Source: Janthinobacterium sp. CG3
Lineage (GTDB): Bacteria > Pseudomonadota > Gammaproteobacteria > Burkholderiales > Burkholderiaceae_D
Direction: 5' to 3'
Assembly (NCBI RefSeq): GCF_000344615.1
Contig: NZ_KB467824.1
Location: 3,228,326 to 3,292,325, forward strand
DNA length: 64,000 bases
The notes under the pieces are model-generated. The model did not search any database. It was given only the letters and a program-made list of their open reading frames with translations, and had not been told where the DNA came from. The position numbers and the translations under genes are program-made. This document shows, piece after piece, positions 19,401-29,065 of this stretch (the first letter of the stretch is position 1; every line of letters begins with the position of its first letter).

Positions 19401-19956
19401 AGCGCTGCGCGCTGCGCTCGGCCAGCGCCAGGTTGGCGTTCTCGATGGCGATGCCGACGTCGCCGAAGTGGGCGCCGGACAGCACGATCAGGCCGTTGGC
19501 CGGGCTGGTGTCGGGCAGCAGGCTCAGCGGCGTGCCCGCCAATGCTTCCAACCACTCCGGCCGCACCTCGGCGCGGCCCTTGTGCTGGTTGGTCAGCCAG
19601 GCCTTCGACAACAGCTCGCACAGTTGCAGGTAACCGACGCGGTTCTTCGCCAGCAGCAGCAGGCGCGAGGGCTTGTCGCGGTTGTCGTCGTTGCTGATCC
19701 AGACGTCGCAGCCGACCACCGGCTTGACGCCCTTGCCGCGCGCCGCCTTGTAGAACTTGACCATGCCGAACAGGTTCGACAGGTCGGTGACGGCCAGCGC
19801 CGCCTGCCGGTCCTTGGCGGCGGCGCCGACGACGTCGTCGATGCGCACCAGGCCGTCGACGATCGAGTATTCGGAGTGCACCCGCAGGTGCACGAAGGCC
19901 GGTCCCCGCGGCTGGGCGGCGTGCGCCTGCGCGGCGGCGGCGTCTTGGGTAAGCAT
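16414..19956 (-). CDS. dnaE: DNA polymerase III alpha subunit
   Basis: This is the replicative polymerase catalytic subunit, about 1180 residues, close to the usual 1160. The PHP domain starts at [15 protein letters not shown]. The catalytic aspartates lie in [17 protein letters not shown], and [27 protein letters not shown] and [13 protein letters not shown] are standard DnaE1 blocks. OB-fold and tau-binding regions follow toward the C-terminus. The start was set at 19956 because AGGA lies five bases upstream; an ATG two codons earlier (19962) is possible but lacks a spaced ribosome site. It is divergent from trhO. Confidence 0.95.
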   Translation of the reverse strand: MLTQDAAAAQAHAAQPRGPAFVHLRVHSEYSIVDGLVRIDDVVGAAAKDRQAALAVTDLSNLFGMVKFYKAARGKGVKPVVGCDVWISNDDNRDKPSRLLLLAKNRVGYLQLCELLSKAWLTNQHKGRAEVRPEWLEALAGTPLSLLPDTSPANGLIVLSGAHFGDVGIAIENANLALAERSAQRWARVFPGHFYIEIQRGGQPNQERQVRQSVALAAKLGLPVVATHPVQFIDRNEFIAHEARTCIAEGEMLANAKRVKRFNDEQCFKTQAEMAALFADLPAALANSVEIAKRCNLTLVLGKPQLPNFPTPPGMTIDEFLVAESKAGLEQRLLQLYPDPARREAQRARYKERLKFETDTISNMGFPGYFLIVAEFIRWAKENGVPVGPGRGSGAGSLVAYSLLITDLDPLAYNLLFERFLNPERVSMPDFDIDFCQEGRDRVIQHVKDLYGKDAVSQIATFGTMAAKGAIRDVGRVLDFGYNFCDGISKLIPFKPGKPVSIADAIKEEPLLAERLDNEEEVKQLLDLAQQVEGIARNIGMHAGGVLIAPGKLTDFCPLYTQGGDGGVVSQYDKDDVEAVGLVKFDFLGLTTLTILDRAVRYIKQLDPAQADFDLARLPLNDKASYELLTKAKTVAVFQLESRGMQGMLKDARPDRFEDIIALVALYRPGPMDLIPDFCKRKHGERFDYPDPRTESILSETYGIMVYQEQVMQMAQIVGGYSLGGADMLRRAMGKKKAEEMAEHRQIFRDGAAKDGLTEQKADEIFDLMEKFAGYGFNKSHAAAYALLSYHTAYLKAHHTAAFIAANLSLAMDDTDKIKILVEDAIDVCGLTLLAPDINLSDYRFTPDGPAPSVSGKRVTQIRYGLGAVKGSGQSAIEAIIAARQKDGPFTDLFDFCQRVDKRQINRRTIDSLIRGGAFDCFGVDRAVLQASVGFAMECAEQSLKAANQVSLFGGDDSDMVAPPEYVKVAPWSDKQKLTEEKIALGFYLSGHLFDSYAPEARRFARTKLADLDPSREPRMMAGVITGIRTQLTQRGKIIIVTLDDKSGTVEVTVYSELFEQNKKIFKEDEFLAVVGKVSEDRFSGGLRITAEKAFDIVAARIQYGRQLGLALPATLDSKRVREVLLPHRAENGLLIAARVAPQGVACTLQFGEEWRVAPSDELQLALQQQLGAQEVAVEY

Positions 19957-20047
19957 TTCCATCCTGTGTGCCAATCTTTTGCAAATTCAATTGGCGCTAT
20001 TTTACCGTGCCCCGGCGCCCCGCCCCGGAGCGGGCCGCGACAAAGTT

Positions 20048-20053
20048 TATAAT
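20048..20053 (+). promoter_or_regulatory. Possible -10 element of trhO
   Basis: A perfect TATAAT lies 31 bases upstream of the trhO ATG. The matching -35 is weak in this GC-rich context, so only the -10 is called. Confidence 0.4.
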
Positions 20054-20084
20054 ATCGCCTGTTCCGTTTTTTTCGATCGCCACC

Positions 20085-20978
20085 ATGCACGCCACACCCC
20101 ACTCCAGCGCAGCCAACCAGGCCAGGCAGGCCAGCGCCGCCCACGTCAACATCGCCGCCTACAAATTCATCACCGTCGACGACACCGAGGCGTTGCGGCC
20201 GCGATTCCAGGCCATTTGCGCCGAGCTGGGCCTGAAGGGCACGATCCTGTTGACGCCCGAGGGCATCAATATGTTCCTGTCCGGCCCGCGCGCGGCGGTC
20301 GACAACTACCTGGCCTGGCTGCGCGCCGACGCGCGCTTCGCCGACATCGAGGTCAAGGAAAGCTATTCCGAGGAACAGTCGCACAAGCGCATGCTGGTCA
20401 AGCTGAAAAACGAGATCATCACGATGCGCATGCCGCTGATCAAGCCGGAGCTGGGGCGGGCGCCGTCGGTCGACGCGCGCACGCTCAAGCGCTGGCTCGA
20501 CAGCGGCGTCGACGACGCCGGCAAGCCGGTGGTGATGATGGAAACGCGCAACGCCTTCGAGGTCGACGTCGGCACGTTTAACAACACGCTCGACTACCGC
20601 ATCGACAAGTTCACCGAATTCCCGGCGGTGGCGGCGGCGCACAAGGACGAGCTGGCGGGCAAGACCGTGGTGACCTTCTGCACCGGCGGCATCCGCTGCG
20701 AAAAGGCGGCCATCCACATGAAGGAGATCGGCTACGACAGCGTGTACCAGCTCGACGGCGGCATTTTGAAGTATTTCGAGGAGGTTGGCGGCGCGCACTA
20801 CACCGGCGACTGCTTCGTGTTCGACTACCGCACCGCGCTGAACCCGCAGTTGCAGCCGACCGAGACGGTGCAATGCTTCGTCTGCCGCGCCGTCGTCACG
20901 CCGCGCCAGCAATTGGCGCCGGAATACGTGTACGAGGTGTCGTGCCCGCATTGCCACGGCAGCGCGTCGAACACCTAG
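20085..20978 (+). CDS. trhO: tRNA uridine(34) hydroxylase
   Basis: This 297-residue rhodanese-fold protein of the YceA/TrhO family hydroxylates U34 of certain tRNAs as the first step toward (m)cmo5U. N-terminal sequence [20 protein letters not shown] and [15 protein letters not shown] is typical. The catalytic cysteine sits in the rhodanese loop [16 protein letters not shown]-terminal cysteine cluster ([10 protein letters not shown] and VSCPHCHG) is also common in this family. The ATG at 20085 follows a TATAAT by 31 bases. An upstream in-frame start would add residues unlike the family and was rejected. Confidence 0.92.
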   Translation: MHATPHSSAANQARQASAAHVNIAAYKFITVDDTEALRPRFQAICAELGLKGTILLTPEGINMFLSGPRAAVDNYLAWLRADARFADIEVKESYSEEQSHKRMLVKLKNEIITMRMPLIKPELGRAPSVDARTLKRWLDSGVDDAGKPVVMMETRNAFEVDVGTFNNTLDYRIDKFTEFPAVAAAHKDELAGKTVVTFCTGGIRCEKAAIHMKEIGYDSVYQLDGGILKYFEEVGGAHYTGDCFVFDYRTALNPQLQPTETVQCFVCRAVVTPRQQLAPEYVYEVSCPHCHGSASNT

Positions 20979-21097
20979 CAGCGTGGCGGCCCTGGCCGCC
21001 GCGCGCCACGCGGCCCGGGCGCCAATGCCGTTAAGTTCAGTGTTCGCAGCTTGGATTAGCGATAGCGTCATCCGCCGCCGGGCGGCTGCCGGTGCCA

Positions 21098-21141
21098 GTC
21101 GGGTTAGCCACGCGGTATAGCCGATGGCGGGCTAACCCGAC
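21098..21141. repeat. Intergenic palindromic (REP-like) element
   Basis: A perfect 12-base inverted repeat (GTCGGGTTAGCC at 21098-21109, complement at 21130-21141) with a 20-base loop sits between the convergent trhO and wzz genes. Similar GTCGG-TTAGC palindromes occur repeatedly between genes in related genomes, to my knowledge. It may end transcription from both sides. Confidence 0.7.
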
Positions 21142-21169
21142 GACAATCCTTCACTTGGCGGCATTAGGC

Positions 21170-22399
21170 TCAGGCGCCGATCTTCTGGCCGTTGGCCCGC
21201 CACCAGTTGCGGCCCAGCACCAGCAGCGACGAAAACAGCAGGCCGAACAGGAAGCTCGACATCAGCGCCGACGACAGCCGCGTCGAACGGTTCTCGGGCA
21301 GGCTCGGGCCGGCGATGAAGCGGGTTTTTTCCAAAAACAAGCTGATGGCGTTCTGGTTGTCGATGCTGATCTCGTTGTACACCTCCTTGACCAGTTCATC
21401 CTTCAAATCCTTGTCCTTGAACACGCTCTCCTTGACCGCGTCCAGCGCGCGCAAGACACTTTCGCCGGACTTGCTCGCTTCCAGCACCTGCTTGGCGCGG
21501 TCGTAATAATCGCGCCGCAACAACGACTGCCGCTGCTCGCGCCTGGCCCTGACGATCGCCTCGCTGGCGTTTGACGCTTCCACCTCGGTCGACATCAGAT
21601 GCGTCACCGGCGACAGGAAACGGGCGTTTTCCTCGGTCACGCTGACCACTTGGCGCGCCGCCTGCCCGGCCGAGTCCGGATGGCGCCCGACGATCTGCCT
21701 CAGGCTCTCGCCGCGACGGCGGTATTCCTCGAGGCGCTCCTTGTTGTCGATGATGTCATTGTCGAGCTTGGTGACGCGCGACGTGATTTCCGAATGCTTG
21801 AAGCGCAGGTTGTCCGAATAAATCAAATAAACGATGCTATCGACGACATAACGCCCCAGCAGGCCGACGGTGCGCTGGGCGTTTTCGGCGCTGCCGGCCG
21901 CGTAGCTGATGCGCAATCCGATGACGTTGTTGCTGCTGTCCTTGGGTTGCTCCATCAAATCCTTGGCGTCGAGCTTGGTGAACGGATACACCGCCTCGAT
22001 CATTTTCGCGGTGCCGTCGTTGCTGGCGAAGGCGAGGCGCAAACCGGCCACGCCCGCGTTTCCCTCCAGCTTGTTCTGGCGCACGAACTGGTCGAAACGG
22101 TCGACCGCGCCGAACGCGGCGGCGAAGCGCTTGTAGTCGGCCAGCGGAATGCCGGGGCTTTCCTTTTCCCTCGGATTTTTTTCCTTCTGCATCGGGATAG
22201 CCCCGCCGAACTGCAGGAAGCCTTCGCTCTTGTATTGCGCCAGGTACAGCGACGCAGCGGCGCCGGCGGCCGTGACCAGCACGGTGCCGGCGGCGATCGC
22301 GCGGCGGCCGCGCCACAGCGCGACCAGCGTATCCGTCAGCGAGAAGGCGCCGGCGTTGCCCAAATCATCGGTTTGCTTCGAATTGTCCAATTTTTCCAT
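21170..22399 (-). CDS. wzz: Wzz-type polysaccharide chain-length regulator
   Basis: This 409-residue inner-membrane protein has the polysaccharide co-polymerase layout. A short cytoplasmic N-terminus is followed by one helix (residues about 35-52), a long helical periplasmic domain, and a C-terminal helix within SSFLFGLLFSSLLVLG. Before the final helix lies GPSLPENRSTRLSSA, matching the Pro/Gly-rich segment of Wzz proteins. It is the last gene of the minus-strand polysaccharide operon and would set the chain length produced by the Wzy-like polymerase. The ATG was chosen to match the MEKLDNSK start; it has a purine-rich AGAAGAG upstream. Confidence 0.85.
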   Translation of the reverse strand: MEKLDNSKQTDDLGNAGAFSLTDTLVALWRGRRAIAAGTVLVTAAGAAASLYLAQYKSEGFLQFGGAIPMQKEKNPREKESPGIPLADYKRFAAAFGAVDRFDQFVRQNKLEGNAGVAGLRLAFASNDGTAKMIEAVYPFTKLDAKDLMEQPKDSSNNVIGLRISYAAGSAENAQRTVGLLGRYVVDSIVYLIYSDNLRFKHSEITSRVTKLDNDIIDNKERLEEYRRRGESLRQIVGRHPDSAGQAARQVVSVTEENARFLSPVTHLMSTEVEASNASEAIVRARREQRQSLLRRDYYDRAKQVLEASKSGESVLRALDAVKESVFKDKDLKDELVKEVYNEISIDNQNAISLFLEKTRFIAGPSLPENRSTRLSSALMSSFLFGLLFSSLLVLGRNWWRANGQKIGA

Positions 22400-22485
22400 A
22401 ACTCTTCTTAAAATAGTGGGTGACGCTGGGTTAACGGTATAGCCGCGGCGGTATTGACGCGGCGCGGCCGGCGCGCCGGCGCGGT

Positions 22486-24423
22486 TCAGCGGGCGAGCGT
22501 GATGAGCGTTTTGGGCGCCGCGACGGCGCCCTCCTCGCGCGCGCACCAGATCAGATCCTCGATGCCGCACTGGGGCGCATATTCGCTGACCACGCGCAAC
22601 AGCAGCGCGCGCACGCTGGGGTGGTCGAAGCGGTCGCAGGCGAGCGTCAACTCGGCCAGCATGCCCTCCAGCCTAACCCAGGGAATCTCGTTCTCCCGGG
22701 CGCGCAGGATGAGCGGGTGGCCGGTGCCCTCGACATTATCGCCGATCAATAACTCTTCATACAATTTCTCGCCCGGACGCAGGCCGACGTAGTGGATTTC
22801 AATGTTGCCGTTTGGCGCAAGCTCGCTTTTCACTTCCAGGCCGCTTAGATGGACCATGCGCTTGGCCAGGTCGACGATCTTCACCGGCGCGCCCATGTCG
22901 AGCACGAACACGTCGCCGCCCTCGCCCATGGCGCCGGCCTGCAACACCAGTTGCGCCGCCTCCGGGATGGTCATGAAGTAGCGCGTGATTTCCGGATGGG
23001 TAATGGTGATCGGTCCGCCGCCCATGATCTGCTTGCGAAACAGCGGCACCACCGAGCCCGAGGAACCCAGCACGTTACCAAAGCGCACCATGCAAAAGCG
23101 CGTCTTGGTTTGCTCGCGGGAAAACGCCTGCAAGATCAGCTCGGCCATGCGCTTGGTCGAGCCCATCACGTTGGTCGGACGCACCGCCTTGTCGGTGGAA
23201 ATGAGCACGAAGCGCTTGACCTCGGCGGCCATGGCGGCGCGCGCCATGCTCAGCGTACCGAGCGCGTTGTTGCGGATGCCCTCGATCGGATTGTGCTCGA
23301 CCAGCGGCACGTGCTTGTAGGCGGCCGCGTGGTACACCGTCTCGACGCCGAAGGTGCGCAGGATGCTCTCGCACTTGGCGGTGTCGAGCACCGAGCCGAG
23401 AAAGGGCAGCAACTCGACGTCGAGGCGCATCAGCGCGCGCAGCCCTTGCAACTCTTGCTCGATCGAGTACAGCGCGAACTCCGACATTTCCAACAGGATC
23501 AGCCGGGCCGGCCGCTGTTGCAGAATCTGCCGGCACAACTCAGAGCCGATCGAGCCGCCGGCGCCGGTCACGATGACCGACTTGCCGGTGATGCACAGGG
23601 CCATCAAATCGTGGTCCGGTTCTACCGCATCGCGCCCCAGCAAATCCTCGACCTCGATTTCGCGCACGTCCTCCACCCGCACGCGCCCGCTGACCAGGCT
23701 CTTGATCGGCGGCGTCACCAGCGTTTTGATCTTCAGCGGTTCGAGCCGGTCCAGGATGCGCCGCTGCTGCGCCTTCGACACCGACGGCATCGCCAGCAGG
23801 ATCTTGCTGATATTCTTGTCGACCACCAGCGCCGCCAGCGCGTCCGGCCCGTAGACGCGGATGCCGGCCACGGTCGCGCCCTGCAACTCGCGCTTGTCGT
23901 CGACCATCGCCACCGGGCGGTATTCGCCGCCGTTGCTGAGGGCGTGCACCAGCTGGCTGCCGGAGGCGCCGGCGCCGTAGATGACCACCCGCACGCCGCC
24001 GGCGGCGCCGCTCAGGTGGGCGAAATAGGCGCGCGCCAGGAAGCGGCTGGCGGCCACGTACATGATGGCGCTGATCCAATAGGTGCCGAACACGCCGCGC
24101 GACAGGCCCAGCATGTGGGTGGCGAACGCCGCCAGCGCGATCAGCAGCGCCACCGAGACGGTGACGCCGACCACCGCGACGTAGACGATCTTGTAGTCGA
24201 TGAAGCGGATCACCGCGCGGTACAGCCCCAGCTTGATAAAGATCGGAATCGACAGCAGCGGGGCGGCCAAGATCAGCCACCAGTAGGGCTGCAGCAGGGC
24301 CAGGCCGAAGCCGTCGAAGCGCAGCAACACCGCCACGCAAAAAGTCAGCGGCAGAAATAGCGCGTCGGCCGTGATGGCGACGATTTGCTTGTGAAAGCGG
24401 GAGAAATCCAGCAAGGGTTTCAT
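22486..24423 (-). CDS. Membrane nucleoside-diphosphate sugar dehydratase (WbpM/CapD-like)
   Basis: About 645 residues. Four N-terminal transmembrane helices lead into a first Rossmann-like region (VVIYGAGASGSQLV) and a C-terminal SDR domain with SVIVTGAGGSIGSELCRQIL. Other family blocks are AAYKHVPLVEHNP, STDKAVRPTNVMG and FCMVRFGNVLGSSGSVVPLF. WbpM-type enzymes are inverting or retaining UDP-GlcNAc 4,6-dehydratases that begin synthesis of QuiNAc or FucNAc. Next to it are an SDR reductase and a PglC-sized transferase, so a 6-deoxy-HexNAc is probably the first sugar of the repeat unit. The start is the ATG of MKPLLDFS. Confidence 0.88.
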   Translation of the reverse strand: MKPLLDFSRFHKQIVAITADALFLPLTFCVAVLLRFDGFGLALLQPYWWLILAAPLLSIPIFIKLGLYRAVIRFIDYKIVYVAVVGVTVSVALLIALAAFATHMLGLSRGVFGTYWISAIMYVAASRFLARAYFAHLSGAAGGVRVVIYGAGASGSQLVHALSNGGEYRPVAMVDDKRELQGATVAGIRVYGPDALAALVVDKNISKILLAMPSVSKAQQRRILDRLEPLKIKTLVTPPIKSLVSGRVRVEDVREIEVEDLLGRDAVEPDHDLMALCITGKSVIVTGAGGSIGSELCRQILQQRPARLILLEMSEFALYSIEQELQGLRALMRLDVELLPFLGSVLDTAKCESILRTFGVETVYHAAAYKHVPLVEHNPIEGIRNNALGTLSMARAAMAAEVKRFVLISTDKAVRPTNVMGSTKRMAELILQAFSREQTKTRFCMVRFGNVLGSSGSVVPLFRKQIMGGGPITITHPEITRYFMTIPEAAQLVLQAGAMGEGGDVFVLDMGAPVKIVDLAKRMVHLSGLEVKSELAPNGNIEIHYVGLRPGEKLYEELLIGDNVEGTGHPLILRARENEIPWVRLEGMLAELTLACDRFDHPSVRALLLRVVSEYAPQCGIEDLIWCAREEGAVAAPKTLITLAR

Positions 24424-24465
24424 CAACAATAACCAATCAACAAAGTTAAACCGCGGCGGCCCGTG

Positions 24466-25026
24466 TCAATGGCTGACACCGTCGCGCCGCAGCACTTTTA
24501 AAAAAGTCAGGAAAATAATCCGTATATCCAGCAGCAGCGACTGCCGGCTCACATAGTAGGCGTCCAGTTTGACCTTGTCGGGGATCGGCAGCTCGTCGCG
24601 GCCGTTGACCTGGGCCCAGCCGGTCAGGCCGGGCAGCACCTGGTCGACGCCGTATTCGCTGCGCAGGGCGATCAGGTCGTCCTGGTTGAACAGCGCCGGG
24701 CGCGGGCCGACAAAGCTCATGTCGCCGCGCAGGATGCTCCACAACTGCGGCAGCTCGTCGAGGCTCGATTTGCGCAAAAACGAGCCGACCGGGGTCAGGA
24801 AGCGGCCCGGGTCGGTCAACAGGTGGGTCGCCACGGCGGGCGTGTCGACCCGCATCGTGCGGAACTTCGGCATGCGGAAAACCCGGTTGTGCCGCCCGAT
24901 CCGGTCGGACCAGTACACCGCCGGGCCGGCCGAGGTCAGCTTGACCAGCAGCGCCACCGCCGCCACCGGCAGCGCCAGCAACAGCAAGGCAAGCAAGGCG
25001 AGCAGCAAATCAAACAATCTTTTCAT
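24466..25026 (-). CDS. Initiating phosphoglycosyl transferase (PglC-like)
   Basis: This 186-residue monotopic transferase consists of one N-terminal re-entrant hydrophobic segment (LLLALLALLLLALPVAAVAL) and the catalytic core: KFRTM, SFLRKSSLDELPQLWSIL with the Asp-Glu catalytic pair, GDMSFVGPRP, and PGLTGWAQVNGRD. The size matches PglC rather than the large WbaP/WcaJ enzymes. It should load a sugar phosphate onto undecaprenyl phosphate at the inner membrane and so commit the repeat unit. It lies 12 bases after the SDR reductase gene and upstream of the WbpM-like gene. Confidence 0.88.
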   Translation of the reverse strand: MKRLFDLLLALLALLLLALPVAAVALLVKLTSAGPAVYWSDRIGRHNRVFRMPKFRTMRVDTPAVATHLLTDPGRFLTPVGSFLRKSSLDELPQLWSILRGDMSFVGPRPALFNQDDLIALRSEYGVDQVLPGLTGWAQVNGRDELPIPDKVKLDAYYVSRQSLLLDIRIIFLTFLKVLRRDGVSH

Positions 25027-25038
25027 AAACGATATCGA

Positions 25039-25947
25039 TCAATTGTGGGTCAAAAAATGGGCGACGCATTGACGAATCCCCGTTTGCATGTCGAGCGGCG
25101 GGCGCCAGCCCAGGGTCTGGCTGGTGTGCGCCAGGTCGACTTGCAGCGAACCGAGCAAACGCTCGGCCGCGGCCGACTTGCCCAGCAGCGCCGCGGCGGC
25201 GCCGAGCAGGGCCGGCGGCACCGGCAACAGCCGGCTGCGCTTGCCCATCGCCGCCGCCAGCATGCGCAGCAGTTCGGCGACGCTGACGTCGTGGCCGTCC
25301 GAGACCATGAAGGTCTGGCCGGCCGCGGCGGCGTGGTCGCTGCAACTGACCAGCAAATCGACCAGGTTGTCCAGCGCCACCAGGCTTCTGCGGTTGCGCA
25401 CCGCGCCCAGCGGCAAGGGCAGGCCCATCTTAACGAACTGCATCATTTTCAAAAAATTCGCTCGCACGCCGGGCCCGTACACCAGCGGCGGGCGCACCAT
25501 CACCACCTCCAACCCGGTTTCGCGCGACAGCGCCAGCAAGCCCTGCTCGGCCTCGTGCTTCGACACCCCGTAGGCGTCGGCCGGCGCCGGCAGGTCGGCA
25601 TGGCCGAAAGGACGCGCGCCGCTGGCCTCGCCGTTGACCTTGACGCTGCTGACAAAGACGAAGCGCCGCGCGCCCGCCGCCGCCGCCTGGCGCGCCAGCC
25701 GCAGCGTGCCCTCGACGTTGGCCTGGCGAAACGCCAACAAGGGGTCGGCCGCCTTGTCTTGCATCACATGCACGCGCGCCGCCGTGTGCACCAGCACCTC
25801 GACGCCGGCCGGCAAGGCCCAGGCCGGCACACCGTCGGACCCCATGCCGCGCCGCGGCGCCGACACCGCGCGGCCGTCGGCGCGCAGCCGTTCCAGCAGG
25901 CGCGCGCCGACAAAGCCGCTCGCGCCCGTCACCGCCAGGTGCGTCAC
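25039..25947 (-). CDS. NAD-dependent sugar epimerase/reductase (WbpV-like)
   Basis: Extended SDR of about 302 residues. The nucleotide loop is VTGASGFVGARLLERL, followed by VLVHTAARVHVMQDK, FVFVSSVKVNGE and the catalytic YGVSK. This subfamily, as in WbpV, reduces UDP-4-keto-6-deoxy-GlcNAc to UDP-QuiNAc or acts on a related sugar; placement beside a WbpM-like dehydratase and a PglC-like transferase fits. The GTG at 25947 overlaps the preceding TGA by four bases (GTGA) and was preferred to the GTG at 25962. The exact stereochemistry cannot be read. Confidence 0.83.
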   Translation of the reverse strand: MTHLAVTGASGFVGARLLERLRADGRAVSAPRRGMGSDGVPAWALPAGVEVLVHTAARVHVMQDKAADPLLAFRQANVEGTLRLARQAAAAGARRFVFVSSVKVNGEASGARPFGHADLPAPADAYGVSKHEAEQGLLALSRETGLEVVMVRPPLVYGPGVRANFLKMMQFVKMGLPLPLGAVRNRRSLVALDNLVDLLVSCSDHAAAAGQTFMVSDGHDVSVAELLRMLAAAMGKRSRLLPVPPALLGAAAALLGKSAAAERLLGSLQVDLAHTSQTLGWRPPLDMQTGIRQCVAHFLTHN

Positions 25948-26702
25948 GAGGGCCGCCTGCACAATTCCAGCAATTTAAAGGGGAGCTTGCTCATCACCAA
26001 GAACAAGTTCGTGTAAATATGATTCGCTTTACAGGCGCGCACTATTTCCCGATTCAAGAGCAGGCTGCTTTTCAAGCCGCCGGTGCTGACCCCGCCCATG
26101 CGCATGCGCACTAGCACCTGGTCGATCCATCGGTAACTGGCGCGGCCGACCAGCAGCCAGCGCACGAACATTTCGTAATCGGCGGCGATTTTAAAATCGG
26201 TCCGGTACCAGCCTGTTTTCCAATAAAGCGCGCGCCGCACGAACGTGCCCGGGTGCGGCGGCATCCAGCCGAAGCGCAGCTTCCAAGCCTTGAACCTGGC
26301 GGCGCCATAATGCCGCCGCACTAGGTTCAAATCGCCGGCGTGGACAAACACCACGTCGCCGAAGACGATGTCGAGCGCGGGCCGGCCATGAAACGCCCGC
26401 GCCACCGCCGATACCGCCTGGCCGCTTTCGTAAAAATCGTCCGAATTCAAAATGCCGACCACCTCGCCGGTGGCCGCCCGCACGCCCTTGTTCATGGCGT
26501 CGTAAATACCTTTATCCGGCTCGCTGATAATCGTCGCGACGCGCTCGCGGTATTCATTGACGATCGCCATCGTACCGTCGGACGAGGCGCCGTCGATAAT
26601 AATGTATTCAATATCCTGATAATCCTGCGACAACACCGATTCAATCGTATCACGGATAGTTTTTTCACTGTTGTAACATACGGTAATAATAGATACCTTC
26701 AT
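25944..26702 (-). CDS. Glycosyltransferase family 2
   Basis: This 252-residue GT-A enzyme begins at MKVSIITVCYNSEKTIRDTI. It has YIIIDGASSDGT, SEPDKGIYDAMNKGVRAATG and the metal-binding ILNSDD, as in WcaA/WbbD-like transferases that build repeat units on the cytoplasmic face. A C-terminal ADYEMFVRWLL is also typical. Longer upstream frames lack family sequence, so the ATG at 26702 was used. It is followed by the SDR gene with a four-base overlap. Confidence 0.88.
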   Translation of the reverse strand: MKVSIITVCYNSEKTIRDTIESVLSQDYQDIEYIIIDGASSDGTMAIVNEYRERVATIISEPDKGIYDAMNKGVRAATGEVVGILNSDDFYESGQAVSAVARAFHGRPALDIVFGDVVFVHAGDLNLVRRHYGAARFKAWKLRFGWMPPHPGTFVRRALYWKTGWYRTDFKIAADYEMFVRWLLVGRASYRWIDQVLVRMRMGGVSTGGLKSSLLLNREIVRACKANHIYTNLFLVMSKLPFKLLELCRRPS

Positions 26703-26790
26703 AGCGGCTTCACCGGGCAAGCAATCACATTTCCACCATTTCTTTTTCTTGTTTGACAGGCGGCCGCGCCAGCCGGGCGCGCGACCTCGT

Positions 26791-27930
26791 TCATGCCGCC
26801 GGCGCCGCGTCGGCACCGGCGGCCAGGCTCAGCATGGCCTCGCCGACCTCCGCCCAGTCGCGCGGGATGGTGCGCAGGCGCTCGCTCCAGTCGGGCCACC
26901 AACCGTCGGCCAGGCGGCTGTGCAACTCGGCCAGCGCTCGCCCCAGCGAGGCGGCGTCGGCGACGTCGAAATACAGGGCCTGGTCGCCGCACTGCGCGCG
27001 CGCGTACGGCAAGTCGGGGCAGACCACCGGCAAGCCTATCCACATCGCCTCGACCAGCGGAAAACCGAAGCTTTCCGTCAAGGACATGAAAAGCAGCGCG
27101 TCGCAGGCGCCGTAGGCGGCGATGACCTGGTCCGGCTCGAGCCGGTCGACGCAGCGCAGCCAGGACAAGGCCGGGTTCGGGTGAAGGCTCTGCGGTATCG
27201 TCAGCACCACTTCGGCCACCGGCCACGACTGCCCTTCGGCGGCGCCGAGCTCGCCGAACAGGCCGTGGTTTTTGTGCGGATACCCGGCGGCCGGATAAAA
27301 CAGGCGCAGGCCGGCCCCGCCGCCGTCGCGCGGCGCGCCGCGGCGCAACTGCGAGGCCAGCAGCCAGTCCGGCGCCGGCTGGGCGATCACGTGGACCCGG
27401 CCGAGGATCTGCGGATAGCTGTCGAGCAGCGCCGCCTTCATCGCCTCGGTCTGGACGATGAAGGCGGCGACGTATTGCATATTGCGCTTGAACAAGCACT
27501 TGGCGATATAGTATTTGAGCGCACCCAAGCTGTGCCCGGTGTCGGCGCCCTTGGTCAGCAAGGAGTTCTGGACGAACACCGTTTGCCGGGCGCGGCAGCG
27601 CAGCGGAATGTCGCCCAGCACCAGAAGCGGCGTTGCGCCGTCGAAGCCGGCGCCGAACAGCGTGCATTCCAGCACACGCGACAAGGCGTTCGGCAAATAG
27701 CGGCGGTACAGCGCCAGCCGCGTGCGCGGATCGGCGGCGATGTGCGCGGCCAGCGGGCCGCTGGCGGGCAGGTACAGCGTTTCGAGCCGGTAGCCGGGCA
27801 GGCTTTCCAGGCTCGGCAGCAGCGAGCGCAGCAATTGCGTCGCGCCCAGTCCGATAATGTTGGTCAGGTGCAGGCGCACCGGCTTGGGGGGCGTCGCGCG
27901 CGGCGGCGCGGCCTTAGTTGTCGTGTTCAT
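26791..27930 (-). CDS. Glycosyltransferase family 1/4, GT-B fold
   Basis: This 379-residue protein has HLTNIIGLGATQLLRSLLPSL at the start and a C-terminal donor-binding region with DALLFMSLTESFGFPLVEAMW, where the E-x7-E motif of retaining GT4 enzymes appears as ESFGFPLVE. It should transfer one sugar during assembly of the lipid-linked repeat unit; sugar and linkage are not readable. Its start overlaps the end of the preceding transferase by 17 bases, indicating a tight operon. Confidence 0.83.
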   Translation of the reverse strand: MNTTTKAAPPRATPPKPVRLHLTNIIGLGATQLLRSLLPSLESLPGYRLETLYLPASGPLAAHIAADPRTRLALYRRYLPNALSRVLECTLFGAGFDGATPLLVLGDIPLRCRARQTVFVQNSLLTKGADTGHSLGALKYYIAKCLFKRNMQYVAAFIVQTEAMKAALLDSYPQILGRVHVIAQPAPDWLLASQLRRGAPRDGGGAGLRLFYPAAGYPHKNHGLFGELGAAEGQSWPVAEVVLTIPQSLHPNPALSWLRCVDRLEPDQVIAAYGACDALLFMSLTESFGFPLVEAMWIGLPVVCPDLPYARAQCGDQALYFDVADAASLGRALAELHSRLADGWWPDWSERLRTIPRDWAEVGEAMLSLAAGADAAPAA

Positions 27931-29065
27931 ACCAGGGGGAAGAGGGTTTGGTCGGGGCGGCGGCGCCCGGCGCCAGGCTAAGCACCTGGTACATATAGCG
28001 CCCGGCCACGCGCGGCTCGAGCGCGGCGCCGGCGGCGGCGGCGGCCGTGCGCATCGCGGCCAGCCGCTCGGGCGAATCGGCGCAGGCGCGCAAACAGTCG
28101 GCCAGTTGCGCCACCGACTCGCTGGCGAAGACCGCGCCGCAAGGCCAGCGCCGCAGCACGGCGGCGGCGCCGACGCGGTCGCTGCAAATGACCGGCACGC
28201 CGGCCAGCAGGGCTTCGTTGACGACCACGCCCCAGCCGTCGTAGCGGCTCGGCAGCACCAGCGCGTCGTAGCCGCCGATGACGGCCTGGGCGCAGCCGAA
28301 CGGAATCTGGCCGCGGTAGGCCAGCGCCGCCTGGTCGAAGCCGAACGGCTCCGGCTGGCCCGGGCCGTAGGCGTCGAGCGTCACGCCGACGCCTTCGTCG
28401 CGCAACTGCTTGACGGCCGCGATCAAGACGTCGAGGCCTTTTCTTTCAATCAAGGTGCCAACGAACACCAGCCGCAGGCCGGGCGGGCGCGCCGCGGCCG
28501 GCGCCGGCAGCCCGGTGGCGGGGACGAAGTAGCCGAAGCGGAAAATCTTCTCGTTGGGTATGCCGATGCGGCGGTATTGCTCGACGGCCAGCGTGGAGAT
28601 GGCGAACAGACCGCCGAGGCGGCGCGCCATCAACATGCCGTACAGCCGGTACAGGGCAGGGCGCAGTTGCGCCTTGAGCCAGTTCAGGCCGCGGCGCCGG
28701 TCGTCTTGGTAGCCGGCGGCGGTGGTCGAATACGGCTCGGAGATGAGGAACACCCGCAAGCCCATCGCCAGCGCCAGAAACAGCGCCAAGATCAGGCGCG
28801 GCTGCTCGAACGGGCTGCCAAACAGGTGCACGGCCTCGCCCCGCGCGCGCAGTTGCCGCACGATGTAGCGCAGCCAGCCGCGTTGCGGGATCAAGGTCGG
28901 CGCCAGCGCCGACGCGTGCCGGTTGACCCAGCCCTGTGCCTGCCGTTCGGCGTGTTCCTGCTTGGCCACGAACACCGCCAGCTCGCATTGGCCGGCGTCG
29001 CGCAGCGCCTCCAGCGTATACGACTGGTGGTCGGTCAGCACCGGGTGCCAGCAAACCACTTTCAT
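27914..29065 (-). CDS. Glycosyltransferase family 4
   Basis: GT-B enzyme of 383 residues starting MKVVCWHPVLTDHQSYTLEAL. The C-terminal half contains RLVFVGTLIERKGLDVLI and VLPSRYDGWGVVVNEALLAGVPVI, the conserved donor-binding and E-x7-E region. Its ATG overlaps the stop of the gene before it by four bases (ATGA), which fixes the start. It acts in repeat-unit assembly at the cytoplasmic face of the inner membrane. The specific sugar is unknown. Confidence 0.86.
   Translation of the reverse strand: MKVVCWHPVLTDHQSYTLEALRDAGQCELAVFVAKQEHAERQAQGWVNRHASALAPTLIPQRGWLRYIVRQLRARGEAVHLFGSPFEQPRLILALFLALAMGLRVFLISEPYSTTAAGYQDDRRRGLNWLKAQLRPALYRLYGMLMARRLGGLFAISTLAVEQYRRIGIPNEKIFRFGYFVPATGLPAPAAARPPGLRLVFVGTLIERKGLDVLIAAVKQLRDEGVGVTLDAYGPGQPEPFGFDQAALAYRGQIPFGCAQAVIGGYDALVLPSRYDGWGVVVNEALLAGVPVICSDRVGAAAVLRRWPCGAVFASESVAQLADCLRACADSPERLAAMRTAAAAAGAALEPRVAGRYMYQVLSLAPGAAAPTKPSSPWYEHDN

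Noticed and set aside
16265..20052. Very long open frames (964 and 822 codons) overlapping dnaE
   Set aside because: DnaE motifs in the chosen frame are unmistakable; the others are codon-bias artefacts.
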